Positions 20,280 to 28,133 of a stretch of 64,000 nucleotides of DNA are shown piece after piece. The translations under genes were made by a program, and so were the position numbers. The stretch is from Cyanobium sp. NS01 (lineage in GTDB: Bacteria > Cyanobacteriota > Cyanobacteriia > PCC-6307 > Cyanobiaceae), in NCBI RefSeq assembly GCF_014280235.1, contig NZ_CP047940.1, positions 1,550,001-1,614,000 of the forward strand. Direction: 5' to 3'. The notes under the pieces are model-generated. The model saw nothing but the letters and a program-made list of their open reading frames with translations. It was not told the origin of the DNA and did no database searches. Within the stretch, counting starts at the first letter, position 1. Each line of letters starts with the position of its first letter.

Positions 20280-20722
20280 CTGTTTGGCTTGGGCTGAAGA
20301 TGAATCACTTCAAGCCCCTAAGGCGCGATCAATGAGATCGTCAGAAACGTTTGATTCTGTTGAATTGTATTCAGTTGTAGGGCGGAGCTGCCTGACAAGG
20401 GCACCTGGGGCCATGGCTCAACAAGGACGTTCCGGTGACTCTGGGGCACCTGATGGCCAGGGATGAACCTTGCCGATAGGCGGTGCAGAAAGAGTGTGCC
20501 TCAACGGTGCCATGGGCACCGGTTGTGCACTGGAACAGTCAGAAATGGTTCGAGATTGTTGGAGCAGGGTCCGAACGTCAGTTCGCTCCTGTCATCTGGT
20601 TGGGCGGAGTGTCGTCCAAAGGAGCCTCCGAGATCTGTTGTGCACAGCTTCGGAGCAAACAGCGATCACGTCCAGGTGAATCGCCGCACTCGACATCGCT
20701 CTTCATCGATGGACAAGGTGCT
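20280..20722. other. intergenic stretch of lower GC with no supported gene
   Basis: About 440 bases between the terminator and the convergent SDR gene. Base composition is visibly less GC-rich than the flanks and short frames run in several phases without family motifs, signal peptide or consistent codon use. It may be a decayed gene or an old insertion remnant; I cannot identify it. Confidence 0.4.
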
Positions 20723-21727
20723 TCACAGTGGTAGCGGCGGCAAGCCCACCAGATCGGCACTGATCGTCCACAGACGCTCCGCCAGGGCGTCATCGCAGGC
20801 TTCAGCGCTGGGCTCCACCAGGGCCTCACGCAGACGCCCCGGACCCAGCACCTGGTTGCAGCAGTAGCGGAAGCCGGGGGCGCCTGCCTCGGCATCGATG
20901 GCCAGGCGTGCCAGCAGGGCGCCGGCCTGGGCCGGGCTGGCGGTGACGCGCAGCAGGTCGCGGGCCACCAGGGCGAACAGCCGCTGACCCAGCTCATTGT
21001 GGCGGCGGCTGGAGCGGAAGAAGCCGCCGCTCGTGCGCGGGATCACCAGCCCGGGGCTCCAGGCCATCACCGGCAGCGGCCTGCCCCGCTGGCGCAGACG
21101 CCGCTCCAGCTCCCGGGCAAAGAGCATGTTGCAGAGCTTGCTGTCCTTGTAGGCCTTGTCGGCCTGAAAGGCCACGCCGCCAGCCACCATCTCGAAGCTG
21201 GGGCCGGAGCGCAGACCCTCCAGATCGCCGAGGCCGGCCGGGGGGCCGACCCGCCCGCCAGGGGTGGTGGGGTCGTGCACCTCCGAAGCGGTGACCACCA
21301 GCCGCGGGGCCTGGCCGGCCTCGACCAGGGGCAGCAGCCGCAGGGCGAGGGCCTGGTGGGCCAGGTGGTTGACGGCGATGGTGAGCTCATAGCCCTGGGC
21401 GGAGCGGCGGGGCTCCTTGGCACCGCTGTCCTGCAGGCCGGCGTTGAGCACCAGGGTGTCGATCGGCTCGCCGTGCTCCAGCAAGGCATCAGCGCAGCGC
21501 TCGACGCTGCTGAGGTCGGCCAGATCCGCCACCGGGGCGCTGAGCGCAGGTGCAGGCCGGCCGGGCCCGTCGCCGCCGAGGGCAGCCCTCAGCCGGGCGA
21601 CGGTGGCCTCGGCGGTGACGGCATCGCGGCAGGGAAGGATCAGCCCATGGCCCTGCTCCAGCAGCAGCCGGGCTGCCGCAAAGCCGATGCCGGAGCTGCC
21701 GCCGGTGAGCAGGATGCGCCGCGGCAC
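20723..21727 (-). CDS. short-chain dehydrogenase, protochlorophyllide-reductase-like
   Basis: NAD(P)-dependent SDR of about 334 aa from the GTG at 21727. Rossmann motif TGGSSGIG near the N-terminus, LVLNAGLQDSG (NAG motif), and the active site KAYKDSKLCNMLF with the Tyr-x-x-x-Lys pair. The AYKDSK-CNM pattern is the one seen in light-dependent protochlorophyllide oxidoreductases and close relatives. Compared with true POR it is more diverged in the flanking regions, so it may be a POR paralogue or another aromatic-alcohol SDR. Follows the MBL gene by 40 bp on the same strand. Confidence 0.8.
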   Translation of the reverse strand: MPRRILLTGGSSGIGFAAARLLLEQGHGLILPCRDAVTAEATVARLRAALGGDGPGRPAPALSAPVADLADLSSVERCADALLEHGEPIDTLVLNAGLQDSGAKEPRRSAQGYELTIAVNHLAHQALALRLLPLVEAGQAPRLVVTASEVHDPTTPGGRVGPPAGLGDLEGLRSGPSFEMVAGGVAFQADKAYKDSKLCNMLFARELERRLRQRGRPLPVMAWSPGLVIPRTSGGFFRSSRRHNELGQRLFALVARDLLRVTASPAQAGALLARLAIDAEAGAPGFRYCCNQVLGPGRLREALVEPSAEACDDALAERLWTISADLVGLPPLPL

Positions 21728-21767
21728 GGTCGTGGGGGGAGGGTGTTGCAGCTGAAAGTATGGGCGT

Positions 21768-22472
21768 TCAGCCAGCCGCCAGCCCGCGGCAGTAGGCCAG
21801 GGTGCAGTCGATCGCCGCTCCCCAGGCTCCGGCGTCAAAGGGGTGGCGGTCGCCATGGCCCGGCAGCAGCCAGCGCACATCGAGATCCCGCAGCAACTCC
21901 ACCGAGGCCACCTGGCTCGGCCAATCCCACCAGCAGTAGGTGCGGGAGGCCACCACCGCCCGCTGCCCCGGACTCCACCAGAGGTGGTCGCCGCTGAACA
22001 GGATCTGCTCGCCCAGCAGGGCGACCATCGAGCCGGCGGTGTGACCGGGGGTGGGGATCAGGCGCAGGCCGGGATCGAACAGCACCGGCGCCTGGCCCTC
22101 CACCAGCTGCTCGGCGCCGGGGGCAGCATCGGCATCGGCGCGGTGAATCCAGCGGGGACAGCCGAAGCGCTCGGCCCAGCGGGCGTGGTCGGCCACGTCA
22201 TCGCGGTGGGTGAGCAGCATGGCCGCCACGCCGCCGAGGGCCTCCAGGCGGCGGGCCAGGTGGCCGTTGAAGCGCGGGCTGTCGATCAGCACGTTGCCCT
22301 CGGGGCGCACCACCAGGTAGCTGCTGGCCCCGAAGCTGCGGCGCGACGTCCAGCCGCAGTAAAAGACCTCGCCGGCCGGGTGGGACAACAGCAAGGCCGG
22401 GAAGCCCTCGGCCGGGGTGTGGCGCAACAGCTCGGGGGTGGCGCCGATCGCAGAGCGCCAGAATCGCAACAT
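21768..22472 (-). CDS. metallo-beta-lactamase fold hydrolase
   Basis: A 234-residue MBL-fold protein. The metal motif is variant, LLTHRDDVADHARW (His-x-x-Asp-x-x-Asp-His, with Arg-Asp where the usual motif has x-His), then TPGHTAGSMVALL, LFSGDHLWW with the bridging Asp, and LLPGHGDRHPF near the C-terminus. The N-terminus contains FYCGWTSRRSFGASSYLV. Substrate unknown. In operon with the downstream SDR; its start region overlaps the divergent ABC gene upstream. Confidence 0.82.
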   Translation of the reverse strand: MLRFWRSAIGATPELLRHTPAEGFPALLLSHPAGEVFYCGWTSRRSFGASSYLVVRPEGNVLIDSPRFNGHLARRLEALGGVAAMLLTHRDDVADHARWAERFGCPRWIHRADADAAPGAEQLVEGQAPVLFDPGLRLIPTPGHTAGSMVALLGEQILFSGDHLWWSPGQRAVVASRTYCWWDWPSQVASVELLRDLDVRWLLPGHGDRHPFDAGAWGAAIDCTLAYCRGLAAG

Positions 22473-22497
22473 CAGCGCCTGCAGGGCTCCAACTCCA

Positions 22498-23307
22498 ATG
22501 GCAGAGCCCTACCTCGAGCTGCGTGCCGTGACCGCCTACCTGGGCCCACGGCCGGTGTTCGAGAACCTCAGCCTGCAGCTGTTCCCCGACGAGCACACGG
22601 TGATCCTGGGCCCGAACGGCTCAGGCAAGAGCTCGCTGATCAAGCTGCTCTGCCGCAGCCTCTACCCGGTGGTGCAGCCGGGCTCCTGGCTGCGGATCTT
22701 CGGCAGCGACACCGTGAACCTCTGGGCCCTGCGCAGCCGCATCGGTGTGGTGTCAGAGCACCTGCAGGCCCACTACAGCGGCGGGGTGCGGGGGCGGGAT
22801 GTGGTGCTCTCAGGCTTCTTCGGCTCCGTTGGCCTGGGCCGCAGCCAGGAGCCCAGCGCCGCCCAGCAGCAGCGGGTGGCGGAGCTGATGGCCGAGCTGC
22901 ACCTGGCGGATCTGGCCGAGCGGCCCTTCCGGGAGCTCTCCGACGGCCAGCGCCGCCGCCTGCTGCTGGCCCGGGCCCTGGTGCACGACCCCGAGGTGCT
23001 CGTGCTGGATGAACCCACCAACGGCCTCGATCTCAAGGCCCGCCACCAGCTGCTCGCCATCCTCAGGCAGCTGGCCCGGCGCGGCACCACCCTGCTGCTG
23101 GTGACCCACCAGATCGAGGCGATCATTCCGGAGATCAGCCGTTGCCTGCTGCTGCGCCAGGGGCAGCTGGTGGCCGATGGCCCGGCGGCCGAGCTGCTCC
23201 AGGCCGGCCCCCTGAGCGCCCTTTTCGACACCCCCCTGCAGGTGATCGAGGCCCATGGCTACCGCCAGGTGCTGCCGGCCGTCGATGGGGCAGGCAGCCC
23301 GGACTGA
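22498..23307 (+). CDS. stand-alone ABC ATPase
   Basis: A 269-residue ATPase. Walker A ILGPNGSGKSSLIKLL (about residues 39-54), signature LSDGQRRRLLLARALVHDP (LSDGQ variant of LSGGQ), Walker B VLVLDEPTNGLD, switch LLVTHQIEAII. The internal signal region is VVLSGFFGSVGLGRS. The pattern resembles YlmA/ModF-like stand-alone ATPases without a membrane partner. ATG 22498 was chosen over the longer frame because family similarity starts there. The gene ends 29 bp before tRNA-Pro. Confidence 0.85.
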   Translation: MAEPYLELRAVTAYLGPRPVFENLSLQLFPDEHTVILGPNGSGKSSLIKLLCRSLYPVVQPGSWLRIFGSDTVNLWALRSRIGVVSEHLQAHYSGGVRGRDVVLSGFFGSVGLGRSQEPSAAQQQRVAELMAELHLADLAERPFRELSDGQRRRLLLARALVHDPEVLVLDEPTNGLDLKARHQLLAILRQLARRGTTLLLVTHQIEAIIPEISRCLLLRQGQLVADGPAAELLQAGPLSALFDTPLQVIEAHGYRQVLPAVDGAGSPD

Positions 23308-23336
23308 GCGGCACCGAGCGGTAAAGTCTGCCCCGG

Positions 23337-23410
23337 CGGGGCGTGGCGCAGCTTGGTAGCGCGGGTGCTTTGGGAGCACTAGGTCGCAGGTTCGAATCCT
23401 GTCGCCCCGA
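23337..23410 (+). tRNA. trnP: tRNA-Pro (TGG anticodon)
   Basis: Complete cloverleaf: acceptor arm CGGGGCG (23337-23343) pairs with CGCCCCG (23403-23409) plus discriminator A; D-loop with GCAGCTTGGTAGCGC; anticodon stem GTGCT/AGCAC around the loop TTTGGGA, giving anticodon TGG; T-arm with GGTTCGAATCC. CCA is not encoded. The phage-like element begins immediately downstream, so the 3' half is a plausible integration site. Confidence 0.97.
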
Positions 23411-23440
23411 CTGACTTTTCACTGATAGGCCAAGGGCCAT

Positions 23441-23635
23441 GTGAGCAAGCAGGTGAGCAAATCGCCTGGTGCTCACGTCTCCTGTGCTCTCCCCCATCAG
23501 GCCCTGACTGGGTATTTGCCTCAGGCGAAACCGCTCCACGGGAGCTTGGCCATGGGATTGATGCTCACTTCGACATCGGCCTGGGGGAGCCATCAGGGGA
23601 GGCTTGGAGCCCAGAGGTGAGCAAATTGTGAGCAG
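23441..23635. repeat. cluster of GTGAGCAA-type repeats next to the tRNA
   Basis: The gene-free stretch 23,411-23,782 holds GTGAGCAA at 23441, 23453 and 23617, GTGAGCAG at 23628, and inverted forms GTGCTCAC at 23469 and ATGCTCAC at 23561. Spacing is irregular (12 bp, 11 bp and longer gaps). Location within 230 bp of a tRNA 3' end and next to an excisionase-like gene suits recombinase or Xis arm sites. Remnants of a decayed integrase 3' end are an alternative. Nothing else is recognisable in the stretch. Confidence 0.5.
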
Positions 23636-23782
23636 GGGCCGGCGCTGGAGCTGGGTGTCAGCGCGTCCGTAGGACCCGGGGCCAAACACCAAACCCGATC
23701 ACGGACTCCGACCCTGCTGATGCGGAACAGAGGACGTGATCGGGTTGAGGCACCGACTCTGATCTCATGGTCCAGGGCACGG

Positions 23783-24019
23783 TTATTGCCTCAGGTGGCG
23801 CCGGCTCCAGCCGGTGATCGTGGCTTCCACGTTCTCCAAATGCCACTGCAGGGGGCCTTTGCCTTGGGTGCAGCCCCAGCGGCGGAACTGTTTGCCGGGT
23901 TGCAGAACACCCCGCAGCCGCAGCTGACGGAGTGTCTCGCGGCTGATACCCAGCCATTCACACACCTCTGCGGTGGTGATCCAGGCCCGTTGGCGGCTGG
24001 CGCCTTGGGAGCTGCTCAT
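23783..24019 (-). CDS. small helix-turn-helix protein, excisionase/AlpA-like
   Basis: A 78-residue protein. The central part ITTAEVCEWLGISRETLRQL is a MerR/excisionase-type HTH, followed by a wing-like RLRGVLQPGKQFRRWG and a C-terminal NVEATITGW. Such proteins act as Xis/recombination-directionality factors or transcription regulators of integrated elements. It is the gene nearest the tRNA, and its start overlaps the antirepressor stop by 4 bp. Confidence 0.7.
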   Translation of the reverse strand: MSSSQGASRQRAWITTAEVCEWLGISRETLRQLRLRGVLQPGKQFRRWGCTQGKGPLQWHLENVEATITGWSRRHLRQ

Positions 24020-24780
24020 CTTTCACTCTCCAGTAACGCCACCACGGCCGGATCCCAGAGGATCTGCTGGCGGCGCTCTCCCTGACTGCAGAGCGGCAGG
24101 GCGACGCCCCAGTCGCGACCGGCTTCTGTGAGCTGCCAGTCGTCGTCCTCGTTGCGCTGCTGCAATCCGGCGGCAGCGAGCCGCAGGTAGGTGTGGCGGA
24201 GCGTGCCATCCAGTCGGTCAGCTAACTGATCAGCCGTCAGCCAGGCCACCCCTGCGCGCTGCGAGACGCGTTGCTTCACGTCAGCGGCGGCGGGACTGCT
24301 GTTGGTCTGGATCTCCTCCAGGACGCTGAGTAGGGCCTCGGCATGGGATACGCCGGTGAGGTGGATGATCTCGTCGGCTCCGCGCAGTACCTCGGCTGCG
24401 GTCTGCCTGCGGATCGCCTCGATGCTGCGTCGCCGCAGCTCCCTGTTGCCCTCTTGCCGGCGCTGCAGGGCGGGCAGCAGCTCGTGGGTGAGCCAGCGCC
24501 GCATCCGCGGTGCGCTGGGGTTGTCGCTGTTCAGCAGCCTGCGTAGCAGCGTGGCTTCGTTGATCAGCGCCAGGGTGAAACCACCGGCGCCGGGACCCTC
24601 CTCTGAATGGAGGCAGTGCTCCTCATCGCGTCGGTTCGCCCTGGCCCAGACCATCGGGCTCTCGTCCAGCGCGGCGCAGGCATCGGCGACGACGATCCAG
24701 GCCTCGCCGTGTTGATCGGTGCTCACCCGGATGCGGTGCCCCTCGAACAGGTAGGGCACCAGAGCTGACGTGTTGCTCAT
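24016..24780 (-). CDS. BRO-N domain phage antirepressor
   Basis: A 254-residue protein with the phage BRO/antirepressor N-terminal domain: FEGHRIRVSTDQHGEAWIVV, then ACAALDESPMVWARAN, LINEATLLRRLLNSDNPSAP and MRRWLTHELLPALQRRQ, the classic BRO-N sequence of elements. The C-terminal half (about residues 100-254) is a different domain with HTH character (WLTADQLADRLDGTLRHTYL). Probably relieves repression by binding the lysogeny repressor; target unknown. Overlaps both neighbours by 4 bp, so it belongs to a compact leftward operon. Confidence 0.85.
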   Translation of the reverse strand: MSNTSALVPYLFEGHRIRVSTDQHGEAWIVVADACAALDESPMVWARANRRDEEHCLHSEEGPGAGGFTLALINEATLLRRLLNSDNPSAPRMRRWLTHELLPALQRRQEGNRELRRRSIEAIRRQTAAEVLRGADEIIHLTGVSHAEALLSVLEEIQTNSSPAAADVKQRVSQRAGVAWLTADQLADRLDGTLRHTYLRLAAAGLQQRNEDDDWQLTEAGRDWGVALPLCSQGERRQQILWDPAVVALLESER

Positions 24781-25061
24781 GGCTGGGAAGATGAGAGGAC
24801 AGGGGCGTCATGCCGCGACGCGAACACTGCAGAGCTGAATTGCCGCGGGGCCGCGGCCAGGGGAGCCGGCACCGGGCCCGCCAGGACCAGTAGCACCGTG
24901 CTCAGCTGCAGGGCCAGCACCAGCCACAGCAGCCACTGCAGTTGCCGCAGGCTGCTCAGCCGCACGGTGGTGGTGATCGGCCGGCGCGTGCGGCAGAAGG
25001 CCGGCAGCTGTGGCTGGCCCATGGGCCGCGGCGTGCGGCCGGGGTGTTGGGGGTGGGCCAT
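24777..25061 (-). CDS. small single-pass membrane protein
   Basis: A 94-residue protein with one clear hydrophobic segment (QWLLWLVLALQLSTVLLVLA, about residues 43-62), a basic N-terminal part and a short C-terminal tail. No recognised family. It is tightly packed in the leftward early operon (4-bp overlap downstream, 1-bp overlap upstream), which supports it being real. Confidence 0.55.
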   Translation of the reverse strand: MAHPQHPGRTPRPMGQPQLPAFCRTRRPITTTVRLSSLRQLQWLLWLVLALQLSTVLLVLAGPVPAPLAAAPRQFSSAVFASRHDAPVLSSSQP

Positions 25062-25741
25062 CAGAACGGCACCTCCTCTCTGGAAAGCGCACCTTGTGGT
25101 GCGACATCGGCGAACTCATCGCCGTAGTCCTCCCCATCCGCCAGCGGGATCGCCTGCTGCTGGCGGGCAGCGGCTTCATCGGAGCGGTAGGCCTGCTCCG
25201 CCGCCTCGATCCAGGCCGGATCGCTCCCCTCGCGGATGCTCAGCGGCCCGTAGAAGCCGATCGTGACGTTGCGCGGCACCGCATCGGCCGCGGCCTGGTC
25301 TTCGATCTTGGGGCCCTTGGGGTTGCCGTCCTGGTCGTACTGCTGCGCCCAGCGGGTCTCCAGAACCAGCACATCACCCACCGTCAGCCGGCCGCGGCGG
25401 TGCTGACGGCGCGCCTCGATCCACTCGCCAAAGCCCTTGGCCTTGAGGATCAGCCGCACCCGATCCCCCGGTGCCGGCACACCGCCTTCGTCACCGATGC
25501 GGGCCTCCATCGTCGTGCCGGGCATGGCGATCGCGTGGACGACCATCTCCTGCTTCACCTTGGGACGGCCCTGGCGGTCGGTGCCGTTGGGGATCGGCTC
25601 CATCGCGCCAGTGGTGAGGTTCTTGCGCAATCGGTCGCGCTGCTCGGGCCTCACGATCGCCAGATAGGCCACCTCACCGAGGCGCTGCTGACGGATCACC
25701 GGCGCCGCGATGCGGCTGCCGTCGTTGAGTTCAATCGCCAT
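25061..25741 (-). CDS. hypothetical early protein with SSB-like C-terminal tip
   Basis: A 226-residue protein of unknown family. The N-terminal 130 residues alternate beta-prone segments (EVAYLAIVRP, KVKQEMVVHAIAMPG, RVRLILKAKGFGEW, LTVGDVLVLETRWAQQY), compatible with an OB fold. The C-terminus is acidic and disordered-looking (ADGEDYGDEFADVAP) and ends in REEVPF, close to the bacterial SSB tip DDIPF. This suggests a phage single-stranded-DNA-binding protein that recruits host repair proteins, by inference. Its position in the early operon agrees. Confidence 0.6.
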   Translation of the reverse strand: MAIELNDGSRIAAPVIRQQRLGEVAYLAIVRPEQRDRLRKNLTTGAMEPIPNGTDRQGRPKVKQEMVVHAIAMPGTTMEARIGDEGGVPAPGDRVRLILKAKGFGEWIEARRQHRRGRLTVGDVLVLETRWAQQYDQDGNPKGPKIEDQAAADAVPRNVTIGFYGPLSIREGSDPAWIEAAEQAYRSDEAAARQQQAIPLADGEDYGDEFADVAPQGALSREEVPF

Positions 25742-25970
25742 GGGACTTGCTTTTCGGGGTGGACGGGGAAGAGGTCAGGGGCAGCAGGGGCTCCAGGCCG
25801 GCGCCCAGCCGCAGCAGGTGATGGGCGGCGCCGGAGAGGCTCAGCTGGTGCTCGGCGGACAGCTGCCGCACCTGCCGGTAGACATCGCTGTGCACGCAGA
25901 CGCAGAGGTAGTGACGGCCGTGCTGCGACCGCGGCTGGGGCCTGGCGTAGGCGCGGCGGCAAACGCTCAT
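25731..25970 (-). CDS. ribbon-helix-helix-like small protein
   Basis: A 79-residue protein starting at ATG 25970. The segment HYLCVCVHSDVYRQVRQLSA followed by EHQLSLSGAAHHLLRLG has the beta-strand/two-helix pattern of CopG/Arc-type DNA-binding proteins. It overlaps the downstream gene by 11 bp and the upstream gene by 4 bp (ATG inside the preceding stop region), so it sits in the leftward operon. Probably a regulator. Confidence 0.6.
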   Translation of the reverse strand: MSVCRRAYARPQPRSQHGRHYLCVCVHSDVYRQVRQLSAEHQLSLSGAAHHLLRLGAGLEPLLPLTSSPSTPKSKSHGD

Positions 25971-26743
25971 GGCGTCCCCCCCACCAGCTCGCGCTCGAAC
26001 ACGTCGATGAAGTCCTTGTGGCGCCGCTGGGTGATGCGGTCCTTGATCGTGCGCACCTCCCTGGGCACCTGGAAGTGGTGGCGGAACTCGATCGTGAAGC
26101 GCTTGCGCGCCGCCTGAGGCATCGCCCCCAGGAACTGGTGCAGGGTGGCGATCTCCTCTGCCGACAACGGCTCCAGGCCGGAGTCGCTGGCTTCGGGGCC
26201 ATCCGGGGTGCCGGTGTCCCACTCGTCGTCTGCGGCTTCAGGGTCGTCCGCAGCGGGGGAGGCGGCTGCACTGCCGGCGCCTGCGGTGTCCGCCACCGAT
26301 GGCTGCGTCTGCGGTCGTGGCTGACCCGGCTCGATAGTCCGAGGAGAGATGCCCACGGGAATGCCCAGCAGGCCCGCCAGCAGGGAGGCGGTGAGCGCAT
26401 GCCAGGCCGCACTGCCCTCCTGGGGTGCCTGGGCTTCGCTGAACTCCTCGGCGCCGCCGCGGTGCCACAGGGTTACCCGCAGCACCTCGTGCTCCTCGTT
26501 GATCAGCTTCTGGGCGCTGAACGAGAAGCCCAGGACAAAGGCCGGCGCCGCCGCCTGAACGACCTCCTGCATGGAGGTTTCGGCGATGGCGGCCATCTGG
26601 GACTGGAACTGGGCCAGGCCCTCGGCCCACTGGGCGCGGGCCTGCTCGCGGCTCTGCAACAGGGCCTGGTTGAGATCAAAGGCGGAGGTGGGACCTGGCG
26701 TCGGCTCCATCCGCCCGCAGGGGGTGGTGGTCATCGAAGGCAC
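25967..26743 (-). CDS. hypothetical early-operon protein
   Basis: A 258-residue protein with no recognised family. Residues about 20-110 form a mixed helical domain (SREQARAQWAEGLAQF, VLGFSFSAQKLINEEHEVLR in part), then an acidic low-complexity linker (Ala/Asp/Glu/Pro), then a charged C-terminal domain (ARKRFTIEFRHHFQVPREVR and RRHKDFIDVFEREL). Start ATG 26743 or 26731 (MTTTP). It is the first gene of the leftward operon downstream of a palindromic operator. Confidence 0.55.
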   Translation of the reverse strand: MPSMTTTPCGRMEPTPGPTSAFDLNQALLQSREQARAQWAEGLAQFQSQMAAIAETSMQEVVQAAAPAFVLGFSFSAQKLINEEHEVLRVTLWHRGGAEEFSEAQAPQEGSAAWHALTASLLAGLLGIPVGISPRTIEPGQPRPQTQPSVADTAGAGSAAASPAADDPEAADDEWDTGTPDGPEASDSGLEPLSAEEIATLHQFLGAMPQAARKRFTIEFRHHFQVPREVRTIKDRITQRRHKDFIDVFERELVGGTP

Positions 26744-26772
26744 TGCGGGACCGGCGCCCGCTTGGCCTAGAT

Positions 26773-26789
26773 ATTAGCGGCTCGCTAAT
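26773..26789. promoter_or_regulatory. operator-like perfect palindrome
   Basis: ATTAGCG-GCT-CGCTAAT: 7-bp arms with a 3-base centre, 30 bp upstream of the leftward early operon start. A related TTAGC-GAAAG-GCTAA lies upstream of the XRE gene, so both are candidate binding sites for that regulator. Confidence 0.6.
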
Positions 26790-26849
26790 CCGAATCTGTA
26801 TCTTGCACAACGCAAGACATGGCGTACTCCGAGCCTGTTCGTGCATGCC

Positions 26850-27533
26850 TCAGCTGGCGCCCGACTTGGTGGACCATTCCTGCAGCCAGCGCTGCGGCAG
26901 CCACGCCTCTCCGTCCCACATGCCCTGCAGCTGCTCGGCGGAGTACGGCTCAAAGCCGGCCAGCATCGCCTGAAAGGCCTGCCGCTGCTTGGCTGGCGCC
27001 GCCTTGGCGGCGGAACTCAGTGCCTCCATCACGCCGATACCGTGCTGCTTGGCGGTCTGCGCCAGCTGGCCACGCCACTGCTCGCTCAGCTTCGCCGCTT
27101 CTGCGGCATCGACCTCTGGCTGGGCCGGCAGCACGGGCGCCTGGTAGGCGCTCGGCACAGGCAACAGGCCCAGGTGGCAACTCCAGAACTCCGCTGGGCC
27201 CCACACCCGCTCCTCGTCATCCACCAGGGGCTTGGCCTGGCTGATCAGGTCCTTGAGGGCGCGGGTGCGCACGCCACTGAAATCCCTGGCGGCCAGGCGG
27301 CGATTCACCTCGGCGAGGGCAAAGAAGCTCTCCGGGCGGGGCTTGGGCGCCTTGCCGTTCTCGAACACGCTCAGGGTGCTGGGAGCCATCACTTCAAAGC
27401 CGGCCTCCTTGGCCCACTTGTAGGCCGTGTACTGGGTCCAGTTGTTCAGCTCCCGCCAGCGCCTCAGCATCCGACCGAACTGCTGACCGGCTTCGAGCTG
27501 CTTGGCCTCGATGTACCGGTACTCAGTGGACAT
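26850..27533 (-). CDS. XRE-type HTH regulator, repressor-like
   Basis: A 227-residue protein. N-terminal HTH: GRMLRRWRELNNWTQYTAYK and APSTLSVFENGKAPKPRPES carry the XRE/Cro pattern (residues about 20-75), though the two helices are separated by a longer insert than usual. The C-terminal part is helical with no recognised domain (no LexA-type Ser-Lys protease motif). Palindromes related to each other lie upstream of this gene and of the next one, which suggests autoregulation and control of the leftward operon. Likely the element's lysogeny repressor or its counterpart. Confidence 0.7.
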   Translation of the reverse strand: MSTEYRYIEAKQLEAGQQFGRMLRRWRELNNWTQYTAYKWAKEAGFEVMAPSTLSVFENGKAPKPRPESFFALAEVNRRLAARDFSGVRTRALKDLISQAKPLVDDEERVWGPAEFWSCHLGLLPVPSAYQAPVLPAQPEVDAAEAAKLSEQWRGQLAQTAKQHGIGVMEALSSAAKAAPAKQRQAFQAMLAGFEPYSAEQLQGMWDGEAWLPQRWLQEWSTKSGAS

Positions 27534-27552
27534 CAGGACTGGGTTCTGGCCA

Positions 27553-27567
27553 TTAGCGAAAGGCTAA
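27553..27567. promoter_or_regulatory. second operator-like palindrome upstream of the XRE gene
   Basis: TTAGC-GAAAG-GCTAA, 5-bp arms, 20 bp upstream of the regulator start. It shares TTAGC/GCTAA arms with the palindrome at 26773; spacing differs (5 versus 3 central bases). Confidence 0.5.
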
Positions 27568-27605
27568 GGCTTCTGCTGCCGATTGGAATTGACAGCACCG
27601 TGATG

Positions 27606-28133
27606 TCAGCGGCCATGGGCCCTGGCCCGCTGCCGCCAGTGCCGGCCCTTGCCGCGCCGAACCTCAGGCTCCACCAGGCCACAGAAAACGGCTTGATCAG
27701 GCGGGAGCAGCGGCGCTGGCCAGCAGATGGCCTCCCGCAGCCGCCGCTCCAGGTGTTGGCGTTGCTCTGGCTCCAGCAGCGCCACCGGCTCCACGATGCG
27801 GCTATCGGGTCCCAGGGTCCAGTCGTCGCGCTGACAGCCGTAGACCCAATCACGGCCGTCGGGCGCCTGCGCCCAATGCAGGGCACCCAGCTGGTCGCGC
27901 TCGATCGCGATCTCCAGCTGCCAGCCGCTGGCCAGATCCAGGCGCATCCGCCCCCACCAGATCTCACTCCAGGGTCGATCCGCCAGGAAGGCCTCCCCTG
28001 CCAGCAGCGCCAGCAAGGCCTGCTGGAGCTCGGCGGCGCAACAGCGGCTCAGGTGGCGCAGAGCGGGTGACGCAAGCCATTGCCACGGCACCAGAGCGCC
28101 CACTCCCCCGGGGCAATCGGGTTGCCGCAGCAC
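27606..28133 (-). CDS. hypothetical early protein
   Basis: A protein of 175 aa from GTG 28133, or about 160 aa from GTG 28088. No family recognised. The sequence is Trp- and Leu-rich with pairs like PWSEIWWGRMRLDLASGWQL and an acidic-then-basic C-terminus ending RHWRQRARAHGR. The 5' part overlaps the upstream DUF2786-like gene by up to 85 bp, so the later start may be correct. Confidence 0.5.
   Translation of the reverse strand: MLRQPDCPGGVGALVPWQWLASPALRHLSRCCAAELQQALLALLAGEAFLADRPWSEIWWGRMRLDLASGWQLEIAIERDQLGALHWAQAPDGRDWVYGCQRDDWTLGPDSRIVEPVALLEPEQRQHLERRLREAICWPAPLLPPDQAVFCGLVEPEVRRGKGRHWRQRARAHGR

Noticed and set aside
20463-20867. 134-aa rightward frame in the lower-GC gap after tspO
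   Set aside because: No family features, overlaps the SDR gene antisense, and several phases are equally open.
23135-23692. Leftward 185-aa frame running through the tRNA
   Set aside because: Its middle is the antisense translation of the tRNA-Pro gene, a well-known artefact peptide; the rest overlaps the ABC ATPase gene antisense.
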